A stretch of 64,000 nucleotides of DNA from contig JAJDVY010000037.1 in assembly GCA_022825885.1 (NCBI GenBank), forward strand, positions 1 through 64,000, written 5' to 3'. Below, piece by piece: positions 42,731 through 50,640 of the stretch; position 1 is the stretch's first letter, and each line of letters begins with the position of its first letter. This DNA is from Nitrospirales bacterium (GTDB taxonomy: Bacteria; Nitrospirota; Nitrospiria; Nitrospirales; UBA8639). Under the pieces are notes generated by a model. The model saw only the letters and a program-made list of their open reading frames with translations, made no database searches and was not told the origin of the DNA. The position numbers were made by a program, and so were the translations under genes.

Positions 42731-44569
42731 CTATCCACCGTCACGCTCCGTTGGCGCGTGTTCACGCACGACCCGGACAAACGCTTCGCCATACTTCCTC
42801 AGCTTGTTCTCGCCGACACCCTGGATGCGCTCCATGTCCACCAGCCTCAGGGGTTTGAGCCGGACCAACTCGCGCAAAGTCGTATCGTGAAATACGACGT
42901 ACGGCGGCACGCCCTGCTCCTTGGCCAAGGCCATGCGCGTCTTGCGCAACGCCTGCCACAAGACTTCGTCGGTTCCCTCAAATGGCATAGCGGACACGGC
43001 ACTCTTGTCTTTTTTTACCGGCGCGGCGCGACGCAAGCGACGCAAAGTCAACCCGCGTTCTCCGCGTAATACCGGAAACGACTGATCCGTCAGGCACAGG
43101 GCATCGAAGCGATCGGCATCCACCCGGAGACAACCCTGGGCGATCAGTTGACGGAAAATGGAGCGCCATTCCGTTGCACTGTGCTCCGCGCCGCTGCCGA
43201 AGACTTCCAGCCGGTCGTGTCGCCAGTCGCGTATGCGTGCATGGTCTTTACTGACGAGCACGTCAACCAGATAGTTGACGCCGAAGCGCTGCCCGGTTCG
43301 GGAGACGCAGGTCATGGCTTTCCGCGCGGCCTCGGTGCCGTCCCAGATTTGCGGCGGGTTCAGGCAGTTGTCGCAATTGCCACAGTCCTTGCCCGGCTCT
43401 TCCCCGAAGTAAGCGCGGATCGCCCGACGGCGGCACGTGGGAAGTTCACACAGGCCGATCATGGCTTCCAGTTTCTGGTGTTCCACCCGCTTGTACGCCT
43501 CATCGGCTTCTGATTCGGCCAGCCATTGACGGAAGACGATGATTTCTTTCAGGCCGTAATTCATCCACGCGCTGGACGGCAGGCCGTCGCGACCCGCGCG
43601 ACCCGTTTCCTGGTAATAGGCCTCAATGCTCTTGGGGAGACTCAGGTGGGCGACAAAACGCACGTCAGGCTTGTCGATGCCCATGCCGAACGCGATCGTC
43701 GCGACAATCACCACGCCTTCCTCGCGCAAAAACCGTTCCTGGTGACGGCGACGCGTGTGATCCGAAAGGCCCGCATGGTAGGCCAGCGCATTACGCCCCC
43801 TGGCGCGCAGCCACTCGGCCGTTTCCTCCACTTTTTTGCGCGTCAGGCAATAGACGATTCCGGCGTCATCGGGATGCTCGCTCTGCAGAAAGCGCCACAT
43901 GCGCTCCCGCCCGTTCTCGTCGTCGGAGATGGCATAGCGGATGTTGGGTCGATCGCAACCGTGGATATACACGTTCGCTTTTTCCAGTTGCAATTGAGTG
44001 ATGATTTCGTCGCGGGTGGACTGGTCGGCAGTGGCCGTCAGGGCGAGACGCGGCACCGAGGGATACCGCCCGTGCAGGACCGACAACTGCAAATACTCCT
44101 CGCGGAAATCGTGCCCCCAGCGCGACACGCAGTGCGCTTCGTCAATGGCGAACAAGGCAATGGTTTGACGGTCCAGCCACTCCAGGGTCCGTTCCTGAAG
44201 CAGCCGCTCCGGCGCAACGTAGAGCAAATCCAGCCGTCCGCCGTTCACCGCGGCCTCCACCGTCTGAACCTCCTCAAAGTCCAGGGTGGAGTTCAGGCAA
44301 GCCGCCCGCACCCCGCACTGCCGAAGCGCGTCCACCTGGTCTTTCATCAGCGCAATCAGGGGTGACACCACAATGCCCACCCCGGCACGCATCATGGCCG
44401 GGATCTGGTAACACAACGACTTACCTCCACCCGTCGGCATCAGCACCAAGGCATCCCGGCCGGCCAGCAGGTCCGCGATCACCTCATCCTGGCGCAAACG
44501 AAACGACGAATGGCCAAAGACGGTCCGGAGAAGCCGAAGCGCGTCATCGGTGGACCGAAGAAGTTCCAC
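42731..44569 (-). CDS. recQ: ATP-dependent DNA helicase RecQ
   Basis: A 612-aa RecQ with complete domain order. The helicase motifs are [16 protein letters not shown] (I), [20 protein letters not shown] (II, aromatic loop), ALTATAD (III) and [15 protein letters not shown] (VI). The zinc-binding Cys cluster (CGNCDNC) is followed by a winged-helix region and the HRDC domain ([36 protein letters not shown]). It resolves D-loops and stalled forks. A diverged piece of its HRDC-proximal region is found at 34365-34471, at the opposite edge of the island. Confidence 0.96.
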   Translation of the reverse strand: MELLRSTDDALRLLRTVFGHSSFRLRQDEVIADLLAGRDALVLMPTGGGKSLCYQIPAMMRAGVGIVVSPLIALMKDQVDALRQCGVRAACLNSTLDFEEVQTVEAAVNGGRLDLLYVAPERLLQERTLEWLDRQTIALFAIDEAHCVSRWGHDFREEYLQLSVLHGRYPSVPRLALTATADQSTRDEIITQLQLEKANVYIHGCDRPNIRYAISDDENGRERMWRFLQSEHPDDAGIVYCLTRKKVEETAEWLRARGRNALAYHAGLSDHTRRRHQERFLREEGVVIVATIAFGMGIDKPDVRFVAHLSLPKSIEAYYQETGRAGRDGLPSSAWMNYGLKEIIVFRQWLAESEADEAYKRVEHQKLEAMIGLCELPTCRRRAIRAYFGEEPGKDCGNCDNCLNPPQIWDGTEAARKAMTCVSRTGQRFGVNYLVDVLVSKDHARIRDWRHDRLEVFGSGAEHSATEWRSIFRQLIAQGCLRVDADRFDALCLTDQSFPVLRGERGLTLRRLRRAAPVKKDKSAVSAMPFEGTDEVLWQALRKTRMALAKEQGVPPYVVFHDTTLRELVRLKPLRLVDMERIQGVGENKLRKYGEAFVRVVREHAPTERDGG

Positions 44570-44578
44570 GAGAAGTCC

Positions 44579-45232
44579 TTACGCCATCTTCAGTAATTCG
44601 GCGATGGCGCCGCTGACGCCCTCGAAAATCTGGTGCGGTTTGGCCGTTCCATACATGTAGGCCGGCGTGGTAATGACGTTATTGGAGGAATCCACTACGA
44701 ACTTCTCGACGGCGCAATTGGTATGCTTGGCCCCGGTCTTTTCGACCTCCGACGCCGTATCCCGGTCCTCGCCGATCGTTACGTTCACGCCTTTCTCGCC
44801 GAACGCCAGGGCCATGATCGCCGGCGCGATACAAATCGCGGCGATGGGTTTCCGGGCCTCGTGAAATTCCTTCACGATACGCAGGACGTGCGGATCAATC
44901 TCGCCCCCGCTCCCCTTTTGCGCAAAGTCACACAAGTGAAGCGCTGCGCCGTACCCACCGGGAAAGGCCAGGGCATCGAAATCCTCCGCCTTGAGGGCTT
45001 CAAGCGCCTGCACGTCCCCGCGCGCGATCCGGGCCGCCTCCTGCAACACGTTTCTGGATTGGCCGGTAGCCTGTTGCGTCAGGTGATTCGTTTCGGCCAC
45101 GTCCTTATCCGGCGCAAAGCACGCATAGTCCGCACCGTGCTGCCCGATCGCCACCAATGTACTGATCGCTTCGGTGATCTCCGCTCCATCCAAAAATCCA
45201 CACCCCGATAACACAACCGCGACTTTTTTCAT
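44579..45232 (-). CDS. elbB: ElbB-like glyoxalase of the DJ-1/PfpI superfamily
   Basis: A 217-aa DJ-1-type protein matching ElbB: VAVVLSGCGFLDGAEITEA, LAFPGGYGAALHLCDFA and the nucleophile Cys in PIAAICIAPAIMALAFG. ElbB proteins show glyoxalase activity and have been linked to isoprenoid production. It ends 9 bases before the recQ start, so both form a unit. Confidence 0.93.
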   Translation of the reverse strand: MKKVAVVLSGCGFLDGAEITEAISTLVAIGQHGADYACFAPDKDVAETNHLTQQATGQSRNVLQEAARIARGDVQALEALKAEDFDALAFPGGYGAALHLCDFAQKGSGGEIDPHVLRIVKEFHEARKPIAAICIAPAIMALAFGEKGVNVTIGEDRDTASEVEKTGAKHTNCAVEKFVVDSSNNVITTPAYMYGTAKPHQIFEGVSGAIAELLKMA

Positions 45233-45423
45233 GACACCCTCCCTGAATGCTGTTGTCTATACGCACAATAAATCTTTTAGCTGGCAACGTCACACATCTC
45301 TTTTCCTTCACTGCATTGCACTCTCCGAGTTGCCATGAAATAATATCATCCACGCAATCCAACTATCTATCAGATACTCCAATTGTTGTGAACGTTTACA
45401 TAAATAAAGAGTAAAATTGGAGG

Positions 45424-45747
45424 GTGACTAACCTATTTCAACGAATTCAACGTCTCGTAGAAACTTTATCTATCCGCATTTCCGATCATGGATACGATGA
45501 ATTGGCGGCAGATCATATCTATGCACGTGATGTTGTCGAGGGCATCGCAAATGGCACCGTTGTTGAAGAATATCCCGATTACCCCAAAGGCCCATGTGTG
45601 TTGGTGTTACAGAACGATCGAACTGGAAATCCAATCCATGTTGTTTGGGGTATTCCGAGAGGAGCCTTGGCGCCAGCCGTGTTAGTCACAGCTTATAGAC
45701 CAAACCCGGATTACTGGGAAAATGATGCTATGAGGAGGCGTGCATGA
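45424..45747 (+). CDS. DUF4258 domain protein, probable toxin
   Basis: A 107-aa protein with a DUF4258-like core: IRISDHGYDELAADHI, VVEEYPDYPKGPCVLVLQ and PIHVVWGIPR. Members have a RelE/HicA-like size and frequently form toxin-antitoxin pairs. The start is a GTG at 45424 with GGAGG immediately before it; a later start is possible. It overlaps the next gene by 4 bases (ATGA). Confidence 0.72.
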   Translation: MTNLFQRIQRLVETLSIRISDHGYDELAADHIYARDVVEGIANGTVVEEYPDYPKGPCVLVLQNDRTGNPIHVVWGIPRGALAPAVLVTAYRPNPDYWENDAMRRRA

Positions 45748-45959
45748 AGACATACCAACGAACCAAGCTGATCCACGAAGGACAATATCTCGCAGAAGTA
45801 GACGTCACGTTAACGGTCACGGATGATCAATGGTCTCCTCACCTTTCAATTGACGATGCCTGTAAACTCGACAATGTACGTGAAGCACTGAGAAAAGGGG
45901 ATACGGCCACGGCGAGTCATTATGCCCGAATTTTTTCTTTAACGCCGATAACCGGCTGA
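45744..45959 (+). CDS. Probable antitoxin partner of the DUF4258 protein
   Basis: A 71-aa protein with a beta-rich N-terminus (GQYLAEVDVTLTVTDDQWSP) and a helical C-terminus that could bind the partner (DACKLDNVREALRKGD). The 4-base overlap with the DUF4258 gene indicates coupled synthesis. No DNA-binding motif is obvious. It converges on ribD, 7 bases from its stop codon. Confidence 0.65.
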   Translation: MKTYQRTKLIHEGQYLAEVDVTLTVTDDQWSPHLSIDDACKLDNVREALRKGDTATASHYARIFSLTPITG

Positions 45960-45966
45960 TGCTTCC

Positions 45967-47088
45967 TTATACGTCTCCCGTGATAAGGACGTCCCCGCCA
46001 AGCGATTCAATCTGGAGATTAGACACGGGCATGATTTCGGCCAACCGCCGGGGTGAACGGCCGGACAGCAGGCCCTTGGTCCGTTGGCCACCCAACAAAG
46101 CCGGAGCCACGTAAAGACAGACCCGGTTCACCAGGCCTTCACGCAAAAAGGCGCCGTTCAACTCCCCTCCTCCTTCCACCAGCAGACTGCTGAACCCCAT
46201 GCTGCCGAGTGCGTGAAGACACCGGTCGAGAGCAACACGGGTTCCCTTTCGAGGAAACACCAAGACCTGTACACCCATTTTTCGCAACCGTTCAATTTTC
46301 CGGGTTCCGGCCAAATTCGTCGAGGCAAGGATTGTCGGGGCTTGATCGAGCCCCTGAAGGACGCGCGCACCGAAGGGAGTCCGCAGCCGGCTATCGAAGA
46401 CCAGCCGCGCAGGCTGACGGATGCCGGTGGCGGGCCGTGTACCTCCGGATACCCTGACCGTCAACTGCGGATCGTCTTTCAGGACCGTCTCCACGCCCGC
46501 GGCAATCACGTCAACCCGGCTTCTCAGTTGGTGAACGTGGGCTCGTGCCTTGGCGCCCGTGATCCACTGCGACTCACCGGTAGCCGTGGCAATCTTTCCG
46601 TCCAGCGTCATCGCCGCCTTGAGCACGACAAAGGGCCGGCCGGTGGTGATCCAATGCAGATAGACCTCATTCAGCGTAGCCGCTTCCTTGCCGAGACACC
46701 CGACGTCTACGGTAACGCCCGCCCGACGGAGTCGTCGAATGCCGCGACCCGCCACGTGCGGATTGGGGTCACGCATCGCCACGACGACGCGACGAACACC
46801 CGATTCGATAATCGCCGGCACGCAGGGCGGCGTCCGTTTCTCCGTATGACAGCAGGGTTCGAGGGTGGTATAGAGCGTGGCGCCGCGCGACCGGGTCCGG
46901 GCCTGTCGTAACGCCATGATTTCCGCGTGAGGTCCACCGGCCCGTTTGTGATAACCGGAGCCGACGACCGTACCACGTGCCACGACGACGGCGCCGACCA
47001 TGGGATTCGGCCGAACCGTTGTCCGGCCGCGAGCTCCGAGCCTGAGAGCCTGTTGCATGAAAAGAACGTCTTGCTCGACGTCGTTCAC
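45967..47088 (-). CDS. ribD: Bifunctional riboflavin biosynthesis deaminase/reductase
   Basis: RibD (373 aa). The N-terminal deaminase has TTVRPNPMVGAVVV, the zinc and proton-shuttle motif GGPHAEIMAL and LEPCCHTEKRTPPC. The C-terminal reductase begins PFVVLKAAMTLDGKIAT and has SLLVEGGGELNGAFL. It catalyses the second and third steps of riboflavin synthesis. The GTG at 47088 overlaps the ppdK stop (GTGA) and gives the usual N-terminus; longer readings run antisense-free into ppdK sequence and are rejected. Confidence 0.94.
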   Translation of the reverse strand: MNDVEQDVLFMQQALRLGARGRTTVRPNPMVGAVVVARGTVVGSGYHKRAGGPHAEIMALRQARTRSRGATLYTTLEPCCHTEKRTPPCVPAIIESGVRRVVVAMRDPNPHVAGRGIRRLRRAGVTVDVGCLGKEAATLNEVYLHWITTGRPFVVLKAAMTLDGKIATATGESQWITGAKARAHVHQLRSRVDVIAAGVETVLKDDPQLTVRVSGGTRPATGIRQPARLVFDSRLRTPFGARVLQGLDQAPTILASTNLAGTRKIERLRKMGVQVLVFPRKGTRVALDRCLHALGSMGFSSLLVEGGGELNGAFLREGLVNRVCLYVAPALLGGQRTKGLLSGRSPRRLAEIMPVSNLQIESLGGDVLITGDV

Positions 47089-49916
47089 CGGCGGGACGGC
47101 GGCTTGCGTGACCGCCCATGAGCTTTCGACGGTGACGTCGCGGCAGTCACGCGGCGGATGCGGGACGTTGCCGACGCCGCTTTTTTCTTCGGTTTTGCCG
47201 CCTGCCGTTGATCGTCCTCGTGCAACGCGGCCTGCGCCGCAGCCAACCGGGCGATGGCCACGCGATAGGGCGAACAACTCACGTAGTCGAGACCGAGGGT
47301 ATGACAAAACTCCACGGAACTGGGTTCCCCGCCGTGTTCCCCGCAAATCCCGAGTTTAATGTCGGGACGAGCCGCACGACCCTCACGCATGGCCAACCGC
47401 ATGACCGCGCCCACGCCTTCCCGGTCGAGCACGGCAAACGGGTCAAACGCCAACAGATCATGATCCCGGTAAAAACCCGTAAACTTGGCGGCATCGTCCC
47501 GCGAAAAGCCATACGTCGTTTGAGTCAGATCATTCGTGCCGAACGAAAAGAACTCGGCGTCTTCGGCGATCTGCCCGGCTGTAACCGCGGCTCGCGGCAA
47601 CTCGATCATGGTGCCGACCAGATACGTTAAACGCTTGCCGTAGCGTTGCATGGTCTCGTCGGCCACTTCCTTGATCAGGGCTTTTTGCGCCTTCATTTCC
47701 GAAGCCATGCCCACCAGGGGAATCATGATCTCCGGCACGATCTTTTTCCCTTCCTTGGCCACCTCGCAGGCCGCCTCCATGATCGCCCGCACCTGCATGC
47801 GCGTAATTTCGGGCATGGTAATGCCCAGACGGCAGCCCCGGAGTCCGAGCATGGGATTGAATTCATGCAACTCTTCGACCCGGGACAATATCTGTCGTTT
47901 CGCCTCAACCTCCGGGGACCGGAGGTTCGCAGCTTCGGCACGGGCAATCTCCACCATGAGTTGCTCACGTTTCGGCAAAAACTCGTGCAGAGGCGGATCC
48001 AACAGCCGGATGGTGACCGGGTACCCTTTCATTTCCCGATAGAGTCCGATGAAATCCTGTTTCTGGAGAGGAAGCAGCCGTTCCAGGTATTGCTCGCGAT
48101 CTTTTCGATTCGAGGCGAGGATCATCGCCTGCATGATCGGCGCGCGGTCCTCCGAAAAGAACATGTGTTCCGTTCGACAGAGGCCGATCCCCTCCGCACC
48201 GAACCCGCGCGCGATTCTGGCCTGGTCCGGATCATCGGCATTGGCTCGAACGTTGAGATGCCGGATCTCATCCGCCCATTTCAGGATCGTGAAGAAATAG
48301 CGGATCTTGTCCGATTGCGTCGCCGCGCGCGCGCCTTGGAGCGCCTGGACCACTTCCGAGTCCACCACGGACAACATCCCGCCGTAGACAAATCCGGAAA
48401 ACCCGTTGATGGATATGTAATCCCCTTCCTTGAACACCGACGGGCCGATGCGAACCTTGGCTTCCTCTTCGAATACTTCCACGTCTTCACACCCGGCCAC
48501 ACACACCTTGCCCATTTGCCGGGCGACCACCGCAGCATGGGACGTCATCCCCCCCGTGGCCGTCAGGAACCCCTCGGCGGCGTGCATGCCGTGAATGTCG
48601 TCCGGGCTGGTTTCCTTGCGAACCAGCACAGCCTTTTCCCCGCGCGCCTTGAGCGCCACGGCCTGCTCCGGAGTCAGAACGATTTTCCCGCAGGCCGCTC
48701 CGGGCCCGGCCGGCAATCCCTTCCCGATCGGTTGAAATTTCTTTTCCTCGGCCCGTTCAAAAATAGGATACAGGTATTGCGCCAACTGTTCCGGCTCGAC
48801 CCGGCGCACGGCCTCATGTTTATCGATCAACCGTTCCTTGACCATATCCACGGCAATCCGCACCGCGGCGATCCCCGTGCGCTTGCCGACCCGCGTTTGC
48901 AGCATGTAGAGACGACCTTCCTGAATCGTAAACTCCATATCCTGCATGTCGCGATAATGTTTCTCCAGAATCTTTTGGGTGGTCATGAGCGATTGATAGG
49001 CGGCGGGCAACGTGTCCTTCAGCGCGGACACGGGAAGAGGCGTGCGCAGCCCGGCCACCACGTCTTCACCCTGCGCATTCAAGAGACATTCCCCAAAAAC
49101 CGTGCGCTCGCCCGTGGAGGGATCACGGGAAAACATGACGCCGGTGCCGCTGGTCTCGCCCATGTTGCCGAACACCATGGCCACGACGTTGACCGCGGTG
49201 CCCCACGAATCGGGGATGTCGTAAATCTTCCGATACGCCACGGCCCGGTCGCCGAACCACGACGCGAAGACCGCCTGCACCGCCATGTTGAGTTGATCGA
49301 ACGGATCTTCGGGAAACGTCCGGCCGGTTTCCCGCCGCACCAAGCCGTGATACGCGGCAACCAACGACTCAAGGGCCGTCGCGGACAAATCAGCATCCGT
49401 CTCGGCACCAACCTCCTGCTTTTTTTGTTCCAGGACTTCGTCGAATTTCTCGCGCGGCAGGTTCATCACCACGGAGGCGAACATCGTAATGAACCGGCGA
49501 TACGAATCCATGGCAAAGCGGGGATTGTTCGTTTTCTCGGCCAGCCCCCGGACGGTCTCCGAGTTCAACCCGAGATTCAAGACCGTATCCATCATCCCGG
49601 GCATGGAAGCGCGCGCGCCGGATCGCACGGACACCAGCAACGGATTGCGCGGATCCCCGAATCCCGATTTCATCAACCGCTCAACCTGCGTCATCCCTTT
49701 GAGGGTTTGTTCCCACATGCCCGCGGGATACCGTTTTCCGGCTTTGAAATATTCGAGGCAGGCGTCGGTCGTGATGGTAAAACCCGGAGGGACCGAAATT
49801 TTCAAATTGGTCATTTCCGCCAAGCCGGCGCCTTTTCCCCCGAGCAACGCTTTCATGGCGCCGGCACCCTGCGCTTTGCCGCCGCCGAAAGAATAGACGT
49901 ACTTCTTGCTACGCAT
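47085..49916 (-). CDS. ppdK: Pyruvate, phosphate dikinase
   Basis: PPDK (943 aa) interconverts pyruvate and PEP with ATP and Pi. The N-terminal ATP-grasp domain starts VYSFGGGKAQGAGAMKALLGGKGAGLAEMT. The phosphohistidine is in TATGGMTSHAAVVARQMGK, and the PEP domain has GLCRTEHMFFSEDR and KLGICGEHGGEPSSVEF. An extra C-terminal tail of about 40 residues is rich in Lys, Arg, Ala and Ser and is absent from typical PPDKs. The ATG at 49916 has AGAGGGAG about 9 bases upstream; the frame extends to 49943. It is followed by ribD with a 4-base overlap. Confidence 0.96.
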   Translation of the reverse strand: MRSKKYVYSFGGGKAQGAGAMKALLGGKGAGLAEMTNLKISVPPGFTITTDACLEYFKAGKRYPAGMWEQTLKGMTQVERLMKSGFGDPRNPLLVSVRSGARASMPGMMDTVLNLGLNSETVRGLAEKTNNPRFAMDSYRRFITMFASVVMNLPREKFDEVLEQKKQEVGAETDADLSATALESLVAAYHGLVRRETGRTFPEDPFDQLNMAVQAVFASWFGDRAVAYRKIYDIPDSWGTAVNVVAMVFGNMGETSGTGVMFSRDPSTGERTVFGECLLNAQGEDVVAGLRTPLPVSALKDTLPAAYQSLMTTQKILEKHYRDMQDMEFTIQEGRLYMLQTRVGKRTGIAAVRIAVDMVKERLIDKHEAVRRVEPEQLAQYLYPIFERAEEKKFQPIGKGLPAGPGAACGKIVLTPEQAVALKARGEKAVLVRKETSPDDIHGMHAAEGFLTATGGMTSHAAVVARQMGKVCVAGCEDVEVFEEEAKVRIGPSVFKEGDYISINGFSGFVYGGMLSVVDSEVVQALQGARAATQSDKIRYFFTILKWADEIRHLNVRANADDPDQARIARGFGAEGIGLCRTEHMFFSEDRAPIMQAMILASNRKDREQYLERLLPLQKQDFIGLYREMKGYPVTIRLLDPPLHEFLPKREQLMVEIARAEAANLRSPEVEAKRQILSRVEELHEFNPMLGLRGCRLGITMPEITRMQVRAIMEAACEVAKEGKKIVPEIMIPLVGMASEMKAQKALIKEVADETMQRYGKRLTYLVGTMIELPRAAVTAGQIAEDAEFFSFGTNDLTQTTYGFSRDDAAKFTGFYRDHDLLAFDPFAVLDREGVGAVMRLAMREGRAARPDIKLGICGEHGGEPSSVEFCHTLGLDYVSCSPYRVAIARLAAAQAALHEDDQRQAAKPKKKAASATSRIRRVTAATSPSKAHGRSRKPPSRR

Positions 49917-50017
49917 GCATGAGTTCTCCCTCTTGACCGGCACAACTGTTCGTTTCCGCCAGCCAACCCCAAAAAGGTGATGTTATCACAACGTTCCGAT
50001 TTCTCTCAAAAATTTAT

Positions 50018-50467
50018 TCACGGCTCCTGTCTGCGAAGCCGCATCTCGTACCAGATCAACAACCCGCGTTTGGTCCGCATGCCCAGATAGATGACCGCCA
50101 CGGCAAACAGCAACAAGCCCAACACCCAATGGTCGGCATTTCTGGCGTTTTCATAATACAGATTTCCGTCGTCGCTCATGGCCAATGGCTCACCCGCACG
50201 CAAGGTATGGATCCGCCCGGTGGGATCGGTCGTATCCAGCCATTCCGAACACACCCGGACCGGGCCCTCGACTCCGGCCACCTCGGCCCAAGCAACCCCG
50301 ACACAATGCCCCGCTTTCGGGTCGTAGAGTTCGGAATTGGTGAGCACGAAATCCAAGTCCAGGCCGGAAACCCACAAGCCCGCCAGCAGCACCATGTTGC
50401 AGACGACAATGAGGCTCAACGTCACCCCATGGCGAAACCACCGAAATCCGGACTCGGAAAAAGTCAT
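50018..50467 (-). CDS. Two-helix membrane protein of unknown function
   Basis: A 149-aa protein: one transmembrane helix near residues 15-35 (LSLIVVCNMVLLAGLWVSG), an exported domain of about 75 residues containing two Cys (GHCVG and VRVCSEWL), and a second helix near 112-130 followed by a basic cytoplasmic tail. No family recognised. It lies downstream of glyS behind a phased A/T-tract region that probably contains its promoter. Confidence 0.65.
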   Translation of the reverse strand: MTFSESGFRWFRHGVTLSLIVVCNMVLLAGLWVSGLDLDFVLTNSELYDPKAGHCVGVAWAEVAGVEGPVRVCSEWLDTTDPTGRIHTLRAGEPLAMSDDGNLYYENARNADHWVLGLLLFAVAVIYLGMRTKRGLLIWYEMRLRRQEP

Positions 50468-50524
50468 GGGCGCTCACGTCCCCGGCTGGAGAGACCTCTC
50501 TAAAGGTCCGGAACACTGCAAAGG

Positions 50525-50630
50525 AAAAACCAAAGAATACAAAAATACTCCAAAAAGGTGCTTTTTTGACCTATTTTGCATCATTTTAGGTGTATTTCAG
50601 TGCCATTTATGCTCAATTTTGTACCTTTTT
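50525..50630. other. Helically phased A/T tracts (predicted curved DNA)
   Basis: Ten runs of three to six A or T are centred near 50527, 50543, 50554, 50564, 50575, 50585, 50596, 50607, 50618 and 50628. From the second on the intervals are 10-11.5 bases, equal to the helical repeat. Phased A-tracts cause intrinsic curvature. The region separates the glyS stop from the membrane-protein gene. Confidence 0.65.
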
Positions 50631-50640
50631 GCATCTTATA

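Noticed and set aside
47089-47346. N-terminal extension of the ribD frame
   Set aside because: It overlaps the 3' end of ppdK and has no RibD similarity; the GTG at 47088 fits the family.
47646-49922. Open frame of 758 codons on the plus strand
   Set aside because: It is antisense to ppdK, His/Arg-rich, without a ribosome-binding site or family; a mirror effect of GC-rich codon use.
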